A stretch of DNA of 64,000 bases from Ramlibacter monticola (lineage in GTDB: Bacteria > Pseudomonadota > Gammaproteobacteria > Burkholderiales > Burkholderiaceae_C). A program made the translations under genes and the position numbers. Numbering within the stretch: position 1 is the first letter of the stretch; each line of letters begins with the position of its first letter. Below are positions 40,907 to 49,610 of this stretch, piece by piece. Under the pieces are notes generated by a model. It searched no databases. It saw only the letters and a list, made by a program, of their open reading frames with translations, and was not told where the DNA came from. The stretch spans positions 371,001 to 435,000 of the forward strand of contig NZ_JAEQNE010000003.1 in the NCBI RefSeq assembly GCF_016722785.1, given 5' to 3'.

Positions 40907-41380
40907 ATGACGCGACGCCAACTCATGCAGATCCTTGCTGCGGCTGGCCTGGATGGCCTTGCGGTCGCCGCATCGGCTGCCCGGCCCGAGCCGCTGGCCC
41001 TGAGCGAGGCCGAGTGGAAGCAGCGCCTCACCGGGGAGCAGTACGACGTCCTGCGCCGGGCCGGCACGGAGCGGGCCCGAAGCAGCCCGCTGAATGCCGA
41101 GAAGCGGGCCGGCACCTATCGTTGCGCCGGCTGCGATCTCGCGCTGTTCTCGTCTGCCACCAAGTTCGAAAGCGGCACCGGCTGGCCCAGCTTTTTCGCC
41201 CCCTTGCGGGACGCCGTGGACACCCGACTCGATTTCCTGCTGATCATCCCTCGTACCGAGTACCACTGCGCGCGCTGCGGCGGCCATCAGGGCCATGTGT
41301 TCGGGGATGGCCCGCCGCCCACAGGGAAACGCTACTGCAACAACGGCGTGGCGTTGCGCTTCGTGCCGGAGGCCGCATGA
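40907..41380 (+). CDS. msrB: Peptide methionine-R-sulfoxide reductase, exported form
   Basis: This 157-residue MsrB repairs methionine-R-sulfoxide. The zinc cysteines are two CxxC pairs (Cys73/Cys76 and Cys121/Cys124) and the catalytic residue is Cys144 in KRYCNNG. GTGWPSFF (90-97) is the family signature. The N-terminus (TRRQLMQILAAAG, then AVAASA) looks like a Tat-type signal, so the enzyme probably acts in the periplasm. The resolving cysteine usually near GTY-C is not obvious. ATG at 40907 has AAGGAG upstream. Confidence 0.92.
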   Translation: MTRRQLMQILAAAGLDGLAVAASAARPEPLALSEAEWKQRLTGEQYDVLRRAGTERARSSPLNAEKRAGTYRCAGCDLALFSSATKFESGTGWPSFFAPLRDAVDTRLDFLLIIPRTEYHCARCGGHQGHVFGDGPPPTGKRYCNNGVALRFVPEAA

Positions 41381-41462
41381 ATTCGGGATCTGCAGATGGA
41401 GCATGGAGGCCGGTCGTCCCCCGCAGCCGATTCGGCGCGCTTCAGCGCCCGCGAGGGATCCC

Positions 41463-41960
41463 TCAGTACACCCCCAGCGCCAGCCCTGCAGCGAGCGCGG
41501 CGCCCAACTCGCGGCATTGCGCAAGGTCCGCGCTGCCGATCTGCTTCTGCCGCGCGATGTCCTCGGGGGTCTGTGCATGGGTGCAGACGATCAATGCCGG
41601 AGCCACGCCGCGCAGCCTCCAGCCAGTAGCGATGCGTTCGACTTGCCGGGCGGCGTTCTGGCCATCGCTGCCAGCGCAGACCAGCAAGGCGTAGGGCCGG
41701 CCGTTGACGCGATCCAGCGCGGCGTAGTAGCACCGGTCGAAGAAGTCCTTCATCATCCCGGCCATCGCAGCCAGGTTCTCGGGCGTGGCGAACACGTAGC
41801 CGTCGGCACCCAGCACGTCCTCGGGTTGCGCCTGCGGCGCGCGCAGCAGACGCACGACCACGCCGGATTCGCCGCGTGCGCCCTCGGCGGCCGCATGCGC
41901 CATCTGCTCGGTGCCCCCCGTCATCGTGTGGTAGACGACGAGAAGTGTCTTGGGAGTCAT
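41463..41960 (-). CDS. Flavodoxin-like NAD(P)H oxidoreductase family protein
   Basis: This 165-residue protein has a flavodoxin fold with an FMN phosphate-binding loop YHTMTGGTEQMAHA near residues 10-23. The second FMN loop is ATPENLAAMAGMMKDFFDR and the third is VCAGSDGQNAARQ. It belongs to the WrbA/flavodoxin-like NADPH-dependent FMN reductase group. The ATG at 41960 is preceded by AAGGAG. It lies 19 bp after the hypothetical membrane protein gene on the same strand, so they are probably one operon. The electron partner is unknown. Confidence 0.83.
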   Translation of the reverse strand: MTPKTLLVVYHTMTGGTEQMAHAAAEGARGESGVVVRLLRAPQAQPEDVLGADGYVFATPENLAAMAGMMKDFFDRCYYAALDRVNGRPYALLVCAGSDGQNAARQVERIATGWRLRGVAPALIVCTHAQTPEDIARQKQIGSADLAQCRELGAALAAGLALGVY

Positions 41961-41979
41961 GTCGCTCCTTCCATCCCCT

Positions 41980-42579
41980 TCACCCTCCCACGAGAGCAAG
42001 GTACTCCGAGCGGGTCTGCGGCAGCACTGCGGAGACCAGCTGATCGTACGAGGTTCGGTGGCGCGAGAGCATGCGTGCGGAAGCGACCAGCTTCGATCTG
42101 CAGAACCAGTGGCACGTGTGCTGCATCAGGAGGAGTTCGGCAGAGATGGCATAGGCGCGATCGCGCGCCGAGGCGGCAGCGGTCGACTCGATGGCGCAAC
42201 GGACGCCGCGCGCATGGACCGCCAGTGCTTCACGCATGTCGAACCCCGGGAACAAGGCGAGCGAGAAGGGCACCCAGACCGGCAGCCGGCTGACTCGCGC
42301 AATCGAGGGCGCGACGGACGAAAAGTCGGAGGCCAGGCGGGTGATCTGGGCGCACAGTTCCTGTTCTGGGGCGCGCAGCACGCCCCAGACCTGCTCCTGG
42401 CGGGCAGGGTCGGTTTCGCCGAGGGCGCGAAGGTAGCCTTGCGTCACCGCCTCCATGTTCTTTTCGATGGAATGGCGCGACAGGAAACGCGCGAGCAGCG
42501 CGATTCGCTGGCGTTGCATCCTGGACTTGAGAATCCAGGCGGCAGCCACCAGCGGGGCAATGAGCAGATAGAGGTCCAT
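41980..42579 (-). CDS. Hypothetical protein with N-terminal membrane anchor
   Basis: This 199-residue protein has one hydrophobic N-terminal segment (about 3-17) followed by a basic stretch (KSRMQRQRIALLARF). The rest is soluble and helical, with several cysteines and histidines (AELLLMQHTCHWFC near residue 150). No family is recognised. It is upstream of the flavodoxin-like gene with a 19-bp gap and probably co-transcribed with it. ATG at 42579 is the only reasonable start. Confidence 0.65.
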   Translation of the reverse strand: MDLYLLIAPLVAAAWILKSRMQRQRIALLARFLSRHSIEKNMEAVTQGYLRALGETDPARQEQVWGVLRAPEQELCAQITRLASDFSSVAPSIARVSRLPVWVPFSLALFPGFDMREALAVHARGVRCAIESTAAASARDRAYAISAELLLMQHTCHWFCRSKLVASARMLSRHRTSYDQLVSAVLPQTRSEYLALVGG

Positions 42580-42704
42580 GGGAGCGGGCGCGGACTTTCG
42601 CGCGAGGGCTGTGCCGACTGAGGTACGGCCGGCAGGATAGCGCAGTCACTACCAAGCCGCGCGTGCAGAAGGAAGAACGCCCGGGGCCAGCGTTCGAGCC
42701 CTCC

Positions 42705-44135
42705 CTAACCCAATGGAAGCACGCGGCCCGGATTCAGGACATTCCCGGGATCGAGCACGTCCTTCAGTTTCCTCATCAGGCGCACGGCGGCGGCGGGCTT
42801 GTAGTCCTGCAGTTCGCCAAGCTTGAGGCTGCCGATGCCGTGCTCGGCCGAGAACGTGCCGCCGAAGCTGGCTACGGAGTCGTACACGGTCCTGGTGATC
42901 CTCGCCTGCACCCTGGAGAGCTCGCCACCGTCCTTGTCGGTGACACCCGCCTGGATGTTGTAGTGCAGGTTGCCGTCTCCCAGGTGGCCGAAGTTGACGA
43001 TGCGGATGCCTGCGAATTGCTGCTGCAGCACGCGATCGATCTCGTCGACGAAGAGAGGGATGGCGGAGATGGGCAGTGAGATGTCGTGCTTCAGGTGCGC
43101 GCCTTCCTCGGCCTGCGCCAGGGTGATGGATTCACGGACGTGCCACAACGCGCGGGACTGGGCGAGGCTCTCCGCGATCACCGCGTCGGTCACGAGTTCC
43201 CGCTCGAAGGCGGTCTCCATCAACTGTTCGAGCAGCGCGCGGCCGTGCGCCTCCGATTCGTGGTCCGACGCTTCCAGGAGCACGCAGTAGGGCGAGACTT
43301 CATGGAACGGCACGCGCTGCTGCGGGTAGCGCGCGGCCACCAGTGCGAGCGCCTGCTGGTTCATCAGCTCGAAGCCGGTGAGGGCAGGCCCCAGGCGCGC
43401 AGCCGCCAGCTTCAGGAGGTCGACTGCGGCGTGGACCGACGGCGCCGCCACGAAGCTCGTGAGGGTGGCGACCGGGAGGGGAAAGATCTTCAGCGTCGCC
43501 GCGGTGATGACGCCCAGGGTGCCCTCCGAGCCGATGAACAGGTTGCGCAGGTCGTAGCCGGTGTTGTCCTTGCGCAGCCCAGAGAGATCGGTCCAGACCC
43601 CTCCGTCCGCGGTGACGACTTCCAGGCCCAGGCACAGGTCCCGGGCATTGCCGAAGCGGATCACCTGCGTGCCGCCCGCGTTCGTCCCCAGGTTGCCGCC
43701 GATCGTGCAACTGCCCTCGGCGCCCAGGCTGAGGGGAAACAGGAAGCCCTCCCTTTCGCACGCCTCCTGGACTGCCTGCAGCACGCAGCCGGCCTCCACC
43801 GTGATGGTGGCGTTGGCGGCATCGAAGCGCCGGACCTTGTTCATGCCCCGCAGGCTGAGCACCACCTGCCGGCCGCTCGCGTCCGGCGTGGACCCGACGA
43901 CCAGCCCAGTGTTGCCGCCCTGCGGAACGAGCGAAATGCCGTGTGCGCCGCAGGCCTTCACCACGTCGGCGACCTGCTGCGTCGAAGCGGGCCGCACCAC
44001 CGCCAGCGCGCGCCCCTGCGCCAGTCCGCGCCAGTCGTTCTCCCAGGCGCCCAGGTCGCTGCCGGGATCCTCGTGGGTCAGGACATTGGCGACGCCCACG
44101 ATGGAGCGCAGCACCGAAAGAAATACCTCGTTCAT
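42705..44135 (-). CDS. FAD-binding oxidase/dehydrogenase (GlcD/D-2-hydroxyglutarate type)
   Basis: This 476-residue flavoenzyme has an N-terminal PCMH FAD domain (about 35-215, with VRPASTQQVADVVKAC, VPQGGNTGLV and EGSCTIGGNLGTNAGG). The C-terminal FAD-oxidase domain has the FGHLGDGNLHYNI and AEHGIGSLK signatures. The group oxidises D-2-hydroxyacids such as D-lactate, glycolate or D-2-hydroxyglutarate. Its ATG overlaps the amidase stop (ATGA). In this operon the likely job is oxidation of a hydroxyacid released from the amide taken up by the Bug receptor; this is inferred from context. Confidence 0.9.
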   Translation of the reverse strand: MNEVFLSVLRSIVGVANVLTHEDPGSDLGAWENDWRGLAQGRALAVVRPASTQQVADVVKACGAHGISLVPQGGNTGLVVGSTPDASGRQVVLSLRGMNKVRRFDAANATITVEAGCVLQAVQEACEREGFLFPLSLGAEGSCTIGGNLGTNAGGTQVIRFGNARDLCLGLEVVTADGGVWTDLSGLRKDNTGYDLRNLFIGSEGTLGVITAATLKIFPLPVATLTSFVAAPSVHAAVDLLKLAAARLGPALTGFELMNQQALALVAARYPQQRVPFHEVSPYCVLLEASDHESEAHGRALLEQLMETAFERELVTDAVIAESLAQSRALWHVRESITLAQAEEGAHLKHDISLPISAIPLFVDEIDRVLQQQFAGIRIVNFGHLGDGNLHYNIQAGVTDKDGGELSRVQARITRTVYDSVASFGGTFSAEHGIGSLKLGELQDYKPAAAVRLMRKLKDVLDPGNVLNPGRVLPLG

Positions 44136-45601
44136 TTCGCGGTCCGCTCGGTGCCGGAGCGCAGCGGCGGCGCCCGGAAGGCGTACCACTCGTGCTCCAG
44201 CCATTCGGCGAAGCGCAGCGCGAGCGGGTCGGCGAAAGCCGGTGCGATCAGCTGGGCCCCGAAGGGCAGGCCCTGCGCGTCCTGGCCCAGCGGCACGGCC
44301 GTCGCGGGCAAGCCGACCACGCCCGGGTAGCCGGCCCAGAACATGGAATCCGTGCCTTCCTGCGCCGTGCCGTTGACGTCCACCAGGCGTTCCCAGCGCT
44401 GCCCCGTCTGGTTGTGTGCGAAGGCGGTGGTGGTGGCCACGGGGCAGATCAGCAGGTCGAAGTCCTGGAAGAATCGCGCCCATTGCGCCTTCAGTTGCGA
44501 GCGGCGCTGGTCGAAGCCGACCCAGTCGCGGTGCGTCAGCGTGGTACCCCGGTAATGGCAGGCGCGGTAGCTCACATCGTCCGGCTGCAACTGCGCGGCT
44601 GCCTGGCACGCGGCGTCGTAGGCGGTGGCGTCCAGGAAGGCGCCGGTGGCTGCGCGCACCAGGTGCAGGTAGACGATGCGGGCTTCGGCACTGTCGACGG
44701 GCCTGCGGTCAATGTCCACCCGCTGGACGCGTTTGCGCAGGAACTCTGCCAACTCGTGCAGGCGGTGCACGATCGTGTTGTCCACGCGGGCATGCGAGTC
44801 GTCCGTCAGCACCGCGATGCGCAGTTGGTCGATGGGCCGCCCCGGGTCGCACCATTGCCCGGGCTGCCAGCCGTGCGGGCCGAATCGGCGCGGCGGACTG
44901 GCGAGGACGTCCATGGCCAGGCGCAGGTCGCGGGCGCTGCACGCCATCGGCCCCGCCACGCCGATGTCCACGCTGTCGGGACAGGCGAGGCCGGGGAGCT
45001 GGTGCCCGCCCATGGGCACCACGCCCCACGTCGGCTTGTGGCCGAAGATGCCGCAGTAGTGTGCGGGGTTGCGGATCGAGGCGCCGATGTCGCTGCCGAG
45101 CTCCAGCGAAGTGAAGCCCGCGGCCAGGGCCGCGGCAGCCCCGCCCGACGAGCCACCGGGCACGCGCGTCGTGTCCCAGGGATTGCTGGTGGTGCCGTAG
45201 ACCGGGTTGAAGGTCTGCCAGTCCGCCAGGGCGACGGGCACGTTGGTCTTCCCGTACACGATGGCGCCGGCATCGACCAGGCGCTGCACCGCCTCTGCAT
45301 TTCGCTGCGCGACGTTGTCCTTGAATTGCGGGTAGCCCCAGGTGGTGGGAAGACCGGCGACGTCGAAGGATTCCTTGACGGTCATGGGCAGCCCGTGCAG
45401 CGGACCCCAGCTCTCGCCGCGCCGGCGAGCCGCGTCGGCTTCGGCAGCGCGACGCCGCGCACGTTCGTCATCCAGGACGGCGATCGCATTGATGGCGCCA
45501 TCGTGGGCGGCGACGCGATCGAGCTGCTCCTGCAGCAACTCGCTGCTGGAGGCTGCGCCCTGCGAGAGCAGGCGCAGGGCTTCATGGGCGAAAGGCGTCA
45601 T
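44132..45601 (-). CDS. Amidase-signature enzyme
   Basis: This 489-residue protein has the amidase-signature core: catalytic Lys76 in TVKES, the GGSSGG loop (149-154) with the cis-Ser, and Ser175 in GSDIGASIR as the nucleophile. Its length and order are normal for AS-family enzymes. It hydrolyses a C-N amide bond of unknown substrate. It lies 34 bp downstream of the Bug receptor and overlaps the FAD oxidase start, so the three genes form one catabolic operon under the divergent LysR gene. Confidence 0.92.
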   Translation of the reverse strand: MTPFAHEALRLLSQGAASSSELLQEQLDRVAAHDGAINAIAVLDDERARRRAAEADAARRRGESWGPLHGLPMTVKESFDVAGLPTTWGYPQFKDNVAQRNAEAVQRLVDAGAIVYGKTNVPVALADWQTFNPVYGTTSNPWDTTRVPGGSSGGAAAALAAGFTSLELGSDIGASIRNPAHYCGIFGHKPTWGVVPMGGHQLPGLACPDSVDIGVAGPMACSARDLRLAMDVLASPPRRFGPHGWQPGQWCDPGRPIDQLRIAVLTDDSHARVDNTIVHRLHELAEFLRKRVQRVDIDRRPVDSAEARIVYLHLVRAATGAFLDATAYDAACQAAAQLQPDDVSYRACHYRGTTLTHRDWVGFDQRRSQLKAQWARFFQDFDLLICPVATTTAFAHNQTGQRWERLVDVNGTAQEGTDSMFWAGYPGVVGLPATAVPLGQDAQGLPFGAQLIAPAFADPLALRFAEWLEHEWYAFRAPPLRSGTERTAK

Positions 45602-45635
45602 GGACTTCCCACCGCAAGTGGCCGAAAGGGCAAGC

Positions 45636-46613
45636 TCACTGGGGCTGGAAGCTGATGGACTTGAACAGCTGCCGGTATTCCGTGATCTCGGCCGCGTAGA
45701 ACTTGTCCAGCTCCTGGATCGTCATCGGCCTGGCAATGGTGGAGCCCGCCTCCTCGAGGTTCTTGCGGGTCGCAGGGTTCTTCATGGCCTCCGTGACGGC
45801 CTGGTTGATCCGCAGCACCGCCGCGTCGGACGTGTTGCGCGGGACCGCGACGCCGGCCCAGATGTCGAAGACGAAGTCGTTCATCTGCCTGCTCTGGGCA
45901 AAGGGCTTCAGTCCGGGCCAGGCGTGGAGCGGCTCGCGCGAAGTCACGGCAATGGCGCGCACTCGCTGGTCCTTGATCATTCCGGGCACGGGGCCGGCCA
46001 ATGCAAAGAACGCGACGTCGATCTGCCCCCCTGCGATGTCCGTGATGAGCTGCGTCCCGCCCTTGTACGGGACGTGCAGCATCTTCAGGTTCGTGCGGGC
46101 CGCCAGCTTCTCGCCCAGGATGTGGAACAGCGACCCGGGACCGACGCTGCCATAGGAGACGTCGCGCCCCTTCGCCCAGGCGAGGAACTCTTCGAGATTC
46201 GAGGCGGGGATGTCCTTGCGCGCGAGCAGCACCACGGGCGTGGTCGCGATCAGGCTCGCGAGCCGCAGGTCCTCGGGCTTGTACTTGACGGCCGACAGGC
46301 TGAAGGGCGCCAGCATGGCCTCGATGGGCGTGACCAGCACCTGGCTGTGCCCGTCGGCAGCGGCATTCAGCACCTTCTGCGTTCCCAGCGCGCCGCTCAC
46401 GCCACCGAGGTTCTCGATGATCACCGGCTGCGCGAGTTGCTTCTGGTAGTCCGCCTGGATCTGGCGGGCCAGGTAGTCGGACGCCCCCCCGGCGGGATAC
46501 GGAACCATGAGGGACACGGTCTTGCCGGGGAACACCTGGGCGGCAGCGGTGCCGGCCAGCGCAAAGACGGCAGCCAGGGCGGCGCAGCGGCGAACGACTG
46601 AGAGGATGGACAT
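45636..46613 (-). CDS. Bug/TctC-type periplasmic solute receptor
   Basis: This 325-residue tripartite tricarboxylate receptor has a signal peptide (about 1-25, cleaved after AAA). Bug-family landmarks are LMVPYPAGGASDYLARQI, VIIENLGGVSGALGT, HVPYKGGTQLITDIAGGQID and AVTSREPLHAWP. Such receptors bind carboxylates, amino acids or amides. The membrane subunits (TctAB) are not nearby, as is common for Burkholderiales Bug proteins. It is the first gene of the Bug-amidase-oxidase operon and is divergent from a LysR gene. Confidence 0.93.
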   Translation of the reverse strand: MSILSVVRRCAALAAVFALAGTAAAQVFPGKTVSLMVPYPAGGASDYLARQIQADYQKQLAQPVIIENLGGVSGALGTQKVLNAAADGHSQVLVTPIEAMLAPFSLSAVKYKPEDLRLASLIATTPVVLLARKDIPASNLEEFLAWAKGRDVSYGSVGPGSLFHILGEKLAARTNLKMLHVPYKGGTQLITDIAGGQIDVAFFALAGPVPGMIKDQRVRAIAVTSREPLHAWPGLKPFAQSRQMNDFVFDIWAGVAVPRNTSDAAVLRINQAVTEAMKNPATRKNLEEAGSTIARPMTIQELDKFYAAEITEYRQLFKSISFQPQ

Positions 46614-46680
46614 GGACTTGGGCTCCTTGGTTGCGCCCGCAGTCTAGAAAGGCACGCGCCTTGCGCCTAGCGCATTGTTT

Positions 46681-46695
46681 GCATCGCTCCGATGC
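46681..46695. promoter_or_regulatory. Candidate LysR operator
   Basis: GCATCG-CTC-CGATGC is a perfect 6+6 dyad in the 111-bp gap between the Bug gene (46613) and the LysR start (46725). A TATACT box at 46714-46719 lies only 5 bp before the LysR ATG. The dyad position fits a LysR-type recognition site. Confidence 0.45.
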
Positions 46696-46724
46696 GCCGC
46701 TTACATACGCTCCTATACTGGGCC

Positions 46725-47660
46725 ATGGACTTGCGCCGGCTCGAGCACTTCCTCGCTCTGTGCGAGCACGGGACCTTCCACCGCGCGGCAGAAGCGGTGC
46801 ACCTGAGCCAGTCCGCCCTCAGTCGCAGCATCCAGGGTCTCGAGGAAGACCTCGAAGTGCCGCTGTTCGACCGGCTCACGCAGGGGACGGTGCTCACCCC
46901 CGCCGGCCGCCAGCTGCTGCCCGCCATACGCAAGCTGCTCGCCGATGCCAGGGACCTGCGGCGACAGGCCGGCCTGTGTCGCCTTGGCGATCTGGCCGAG
47001 ATCCGCCTCGGCACCAGCCCCACGCCAGGGGCGGTACTCATGCGGCCGCTGATGCTGGAGGTGACACGCTTCCGGCCCGGGCTGCGCATGCACGCACGCA
47101 TCGACAGCAACGAGGACTTGCTCGGCGGCTTGCAGGAGGAAAGGTTCGACCTGGTCGTCCTCGACGCCACTTTCCTCGAAAGTCCGGAAGGCTTGGACAT
47201 CGAGCAGCTCCATCCACAGGCCGGCGGCTTCCTGGTGCGGCAAGGGCATCCGCTGGCGCAACGAAGAGACCTCGATGTGGAGGAGATCCATGGCTTTCCC
47301 GTCGCCGCAGTGAGCTCCACCGCGGCCTTCGCGCGCCGCCTGGTGGAAGCGCTCGGCCCTGGGGCGCATCCCGCACGCCTCGTCACGCACTTCTGCGACA
47401 GCTACCAGGTGCAGCGTGACCTGGCACTGCGGACCGACACGGTGATCCTTTCCCTGTACTCGATCGTGCAGGAGGAGATCGATGCAGGAACCATCGTGCC
47501 CCTGCACATCCGGACGCGATCGGCAATGCCGATGGGCCTCTACGCCATGGTGCGGCTTGCCGACCGCACGTCGTCCCCGTCGCTCGACTTCGTCCGGGAG
47601 AGGATCCGGCGAGTCTTTGCCGGAGAGGGATCGCCGGCGCCCGGGGCCTCGCGGCCCTGA
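46725..47660 (+). CDS. LysR-family transcriptional regulator
   Basis: This 311-residue regulator has an N-terminal winged helix (DLRRLEHFLALCEHGTFHRA, AVHLSQSALSRSIQGLEEDL) and a periplasmic-binding-like effector domain (about 90-300). ATG at 46725 gives the standard LysR start; 11 codons of upstream frame are not needed. It is divergent from the Bug-amidase-oxidase operon and is its probable regulator. The effector is likely to be the amide or its acid product. Right after its stop lies a piece of another LysR gene on the opposite strand. Confidence 0.92.
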   Translation: MDLRRLEHFLALCEHGTFHRAAEAVHLSQSALSRSIQGLEEDLEVPLFDRLTQGTVLTPAGRQLLPAIRKLLADARDLRRQAGLCRLGDLAEIRLGTSPTPGAVLMRPLMLEVTRFRPGLRMHARIDSNEDLLGGLQEERFDLVVLDATFLESPEGLDIEQLHPQAGGFLVRQGHPLAQRRDLDVEEIHGFPVAAVSSTAAFARRLVEALGPGAHPARLVTHFCDSYQVQRDLALRTDTVILSLYSIVQEEIDAGTIVPLHIRTRSAMPMGLYAMVRLADRTSSPSLDFVRERIRRVFAGEGSPAPGASRP

Positions 47661-47666
47661 CCGCGG

Positions 47667-47834
47667 CCGGACCTTCCGGGGCAGGTAACTGTGCTGCGCC
47701 CTGACGCCGTCAACGACCATCGGCGGCGGCTCGAAAGAAGGCAGCAACACCTGGAGCGCGCCTGATCGCACGAGGTTGGCCACGACAAAGTCCGGGGTGA
47801 GGGCAATGCCGAGACCGGCGAGGAGCAATGTCAC
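47667..47834 (-). pseudogene. Remnant of a second LysR gene, C-terminal piece
   Basis: The minus strand reads VTLLLAGLGIALTPDFVVAN and continues with LVRSGALQVLLPSF and RAQHSYLPRKVR. This is the typical last third of a LysR effector domain (GLGIA-LPDF, then the H-LP-KVR end). It has no N-terminal part: upstream it runs into the rhodanese stop at 47831, and the frame lacks a sensible start. It is a clear gene fragment left at a rearrangement boundary and is not expected to be functional. Confidence 0.8.
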
Positions 47835-48715
47835 GCCGCAGCGTTGCCGGGATGCGAACTCCATTCCAGCCAGCCGCCGTCGTAGACGCTGATCCGCTCC
47901 CAGTTCATCACCCACGCATAGAAGAAGGCGAGTGATGCGCGCCATCCCGTACCGCAATAGAAGGTGGCGTGCTTGGCCGGGTGGATCCCCGCAGCCTTCC
48001 AGAAAGCCTGGATCTCGGCCGCCGACTTCATGGTGCCATCGGGATGGTGGAAGTCACTCATGCTCTGGACGTCGCCGTCATGACCGGCGCGGCCCCAGCG
48101 TGCACCGGGAATCTCCCCCCTGGCGCAGATGTAGCTGTAGCCGGAGGTCTGACCGGTGAACTCGCCCCAGCTGCGGATGCTCACCAGCACGCCGTCGTCG
48201 CGGTGCACGAGGCCGCGCACCTGGTCCATGCCCACCAGGTAATCCGGTCGTGCCGGGAAACGACTGCCGAAGCTCTCCGCGGCTGGATACCGGCGCGGAG
48301 CACCCGTTGTCACCTGCCGGCCCGATCGCAACCACGCCGCGAAGCCCCCATCGAGGAGTCGCACGTCCTGAACGCCTGCATACAGCATCAGGTGGGCGGC
48401 GCGCGCCGCGCACAGCGGGTTCCGGCTGTACAAGAGGACGGGCGTGTCGAACCGGATCCCGTGCTCCAGCAGGACCCGCAACAACGCCGCGTCGGGCACC
48501 TTGTTCCAGAGCGGCCCGCTTTCCAGTTGATGCGTGTCCAGGTACCCGGCGCCCGGAATGTGGCCTTGCGCCGCCTGCTGCCCGAAATCGCTGGACACTT
48601 CGAACAGCCGCCAGTCGATCGAGGGCGCGGCATCGACTGCTTCGCCAGCCAGCAGCGCGGCCAGCCACTCGGGCGTCACCAGCTGCTGCCAGCGCGGGAC
48701 GCGGCGGGGCAGCAT
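47831..48715 (-). CDS. Two-domain rhodanese-like sulfurtransferase
   Basis: This 294-residue protein has two rhodanese domains. The N-terminal one (about 12-135, with GHIPGAGYLD and a YSRNPLCAARAAH loop) lacks the usual active-site pattern. The C-terminal one (about 155-285) has the active Cys254 in FYCGTGWRAS. It resembles thiosulfate or 3-mercaptopyruvate sulfurtransferases. ATG at 48715 is preferred; MPRRAHFEQ at 48763 is a possible longer start. Its stop touches the LysR remnant. No clear partner is nearby. Confidence 0.87.
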   Translation of the reverse strand: MLPRRVPRWQQLVTPEWLAALLAGEAVDAAPSIDWRLFEVSSDFGQQAAQGHIPGAGYLDTHQLESGPLWNKVPDAALLRVLLEHGIRFDTPVLLYSRNPLCAARAAHLMLYAGVQDVRLLDGGFAAWLRSGRQVTTGAPRRYPAAESFGSRFPARPDYLVGMDQVRGLVHRDDGVLVSIRSWGEFTGQTSGYSYICARGEIPGARWGRAGHDGDVQSMSDFHHPDGTMKSAAEIQAFWKAAGIHPAKHATFYCGTGWRASLAFFYAWVMNWERISVYDGGWLEWSSHPGNAAA

Positions 48716-48990
48716 CGCAGTGCGTGCAGCGGATCTTTGTTCGAAGTGGGCTCGCCGCGGCATTCGGACGTTGCAATTCTCTCGGGGGGTCGTGGAGCGG
48801 CGCGGAAAGACGGGACCTCGCTGCGACGCTTCGACGCGCCGGCAGGGCGGGACCGCAGGAACAGGGCCATCGGTTCGCAGCTTACCGGAATCGGCTGCCG
48901 CCTTTCCCAGCCGGTGGCCGCGCCGTGACCGCGCGCGCGGGCAGGGCAGCTTCGGCTCCGGATGCGGGTGCTGGGGTGTAATCTCGGGCC

Positions 48991-49395
48991 ATGCGGGAGT
49001 TGGTCCTTCGGCTCGAGCCCGGCGCCGACCTGCGACGAGCGGTCGAGACACAGTGTCGTGCATGTCTCCCGGGCGGAGGCTTCGTCCTCTGCGGCATCGG
49101 CAGCCTCATGCACCCCTTGCTGCGCCTGGCGGGCCAGGACGACGAGACCCGCTTCGAAGGGCCGTTCGAGATCCTCACGCTGGCCGGTTCGGTCACCCCC
49201 GATGGCGCACACCTTCACGCGAGCATCTCGTCCGCGCAAGGCGGCGTCTCTGGCGGGCATGTCCTTTACGGCAACCATGTGCGGACCACCGCGGAGCTCC
49301 TGATCGTCGGCGTCGAGTCTTTGCGCCTGTCCAGGGAAGTCGATGCGACGACCGGCTTCCTGGAACTCGTCGCGAGGCGGCACGAAGCGCCCTGA
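48991..49395 (+). CDS. PPC-domain (DUF296) DNA-binding-type protein
   Basis: This 134-residue single-domain protein matches the PPC/DUF296 family found in plant AHL proteins and prokaryotes: LVLRLEPGADLRRAVETQC, GIGSLMHPLLRL, FEILTLAGSVTPDGAHLHAS and the GGVSGGHVLYGNHVRTTAEL core. Bacterial single-PPC proteins form trimers and some bind DNA. ATG at 48991 lies soon after the divergent rhodanese region. It is convergent with the Cys-rich peptide gene. Function here unknown. Confidence 0.87.
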   Translation: MRELVLRLEPGADLRRAVETQCRACLPGGGFVLCGIGSLMHPLLRLAGQDDETRFEGPFEILTLAGSVTPDGAHLHASISSAQGGVSGGHVLYGNHVRTTAELLIVGVESLRLSREVDATTGFLELVARRHEAP

Positions 49396-49424
49396 GAGGG
49401 CGCGCGGTGGACCTCCGTTCGCGC

Positions 49425-49610
49425 TCAGGCGGCGGGCGCCGACGCAGCGCAAATGCAGCCAGACTCCGCGGCGTCGCAAGCGCAGCCGCTCGGGCATGCG
49501 CAGCCCGCGCTGCCGGCTCGCGTGGCCGGCGCGGTACCCTGGCAGCCGCAGGAGCAATCGCGGCCCGGGCAGTTGGTGCATTGGCAGGGGGAGGCGTCGA
49601 GGGAATGCAT
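49425..49610 (-). CDS. Metallothionein-like 12-cysteine peptide
   Basis: This 61-residue peptide has 12 cysteines in two clusters: Cys9, 11, 14, 19, 21, 23 and Cys37, 39, 43, 45, 52, 54. They are mostly in C-x-C and C-x2-4-C spacing (CQCTNCPGRDCSCGCQG in the first). The linker is Ala/Gly/Thr-rich. It has no signal peptide. This composition and size fit a bacterial metallothionein for Zn, Cd or Cu storage, though it does not obviously match the SmtA pattern, which has conserved His. ATG at 49610 is preceded by AGGAAAT. The gene stands alone. Confidence 0.75.
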   Translation of the reverse strand: MHSLDASPCQCTNCPGRDCSCGCQGTAPATRAGSAGCACPSGCACDAAESGCICAASAPAA

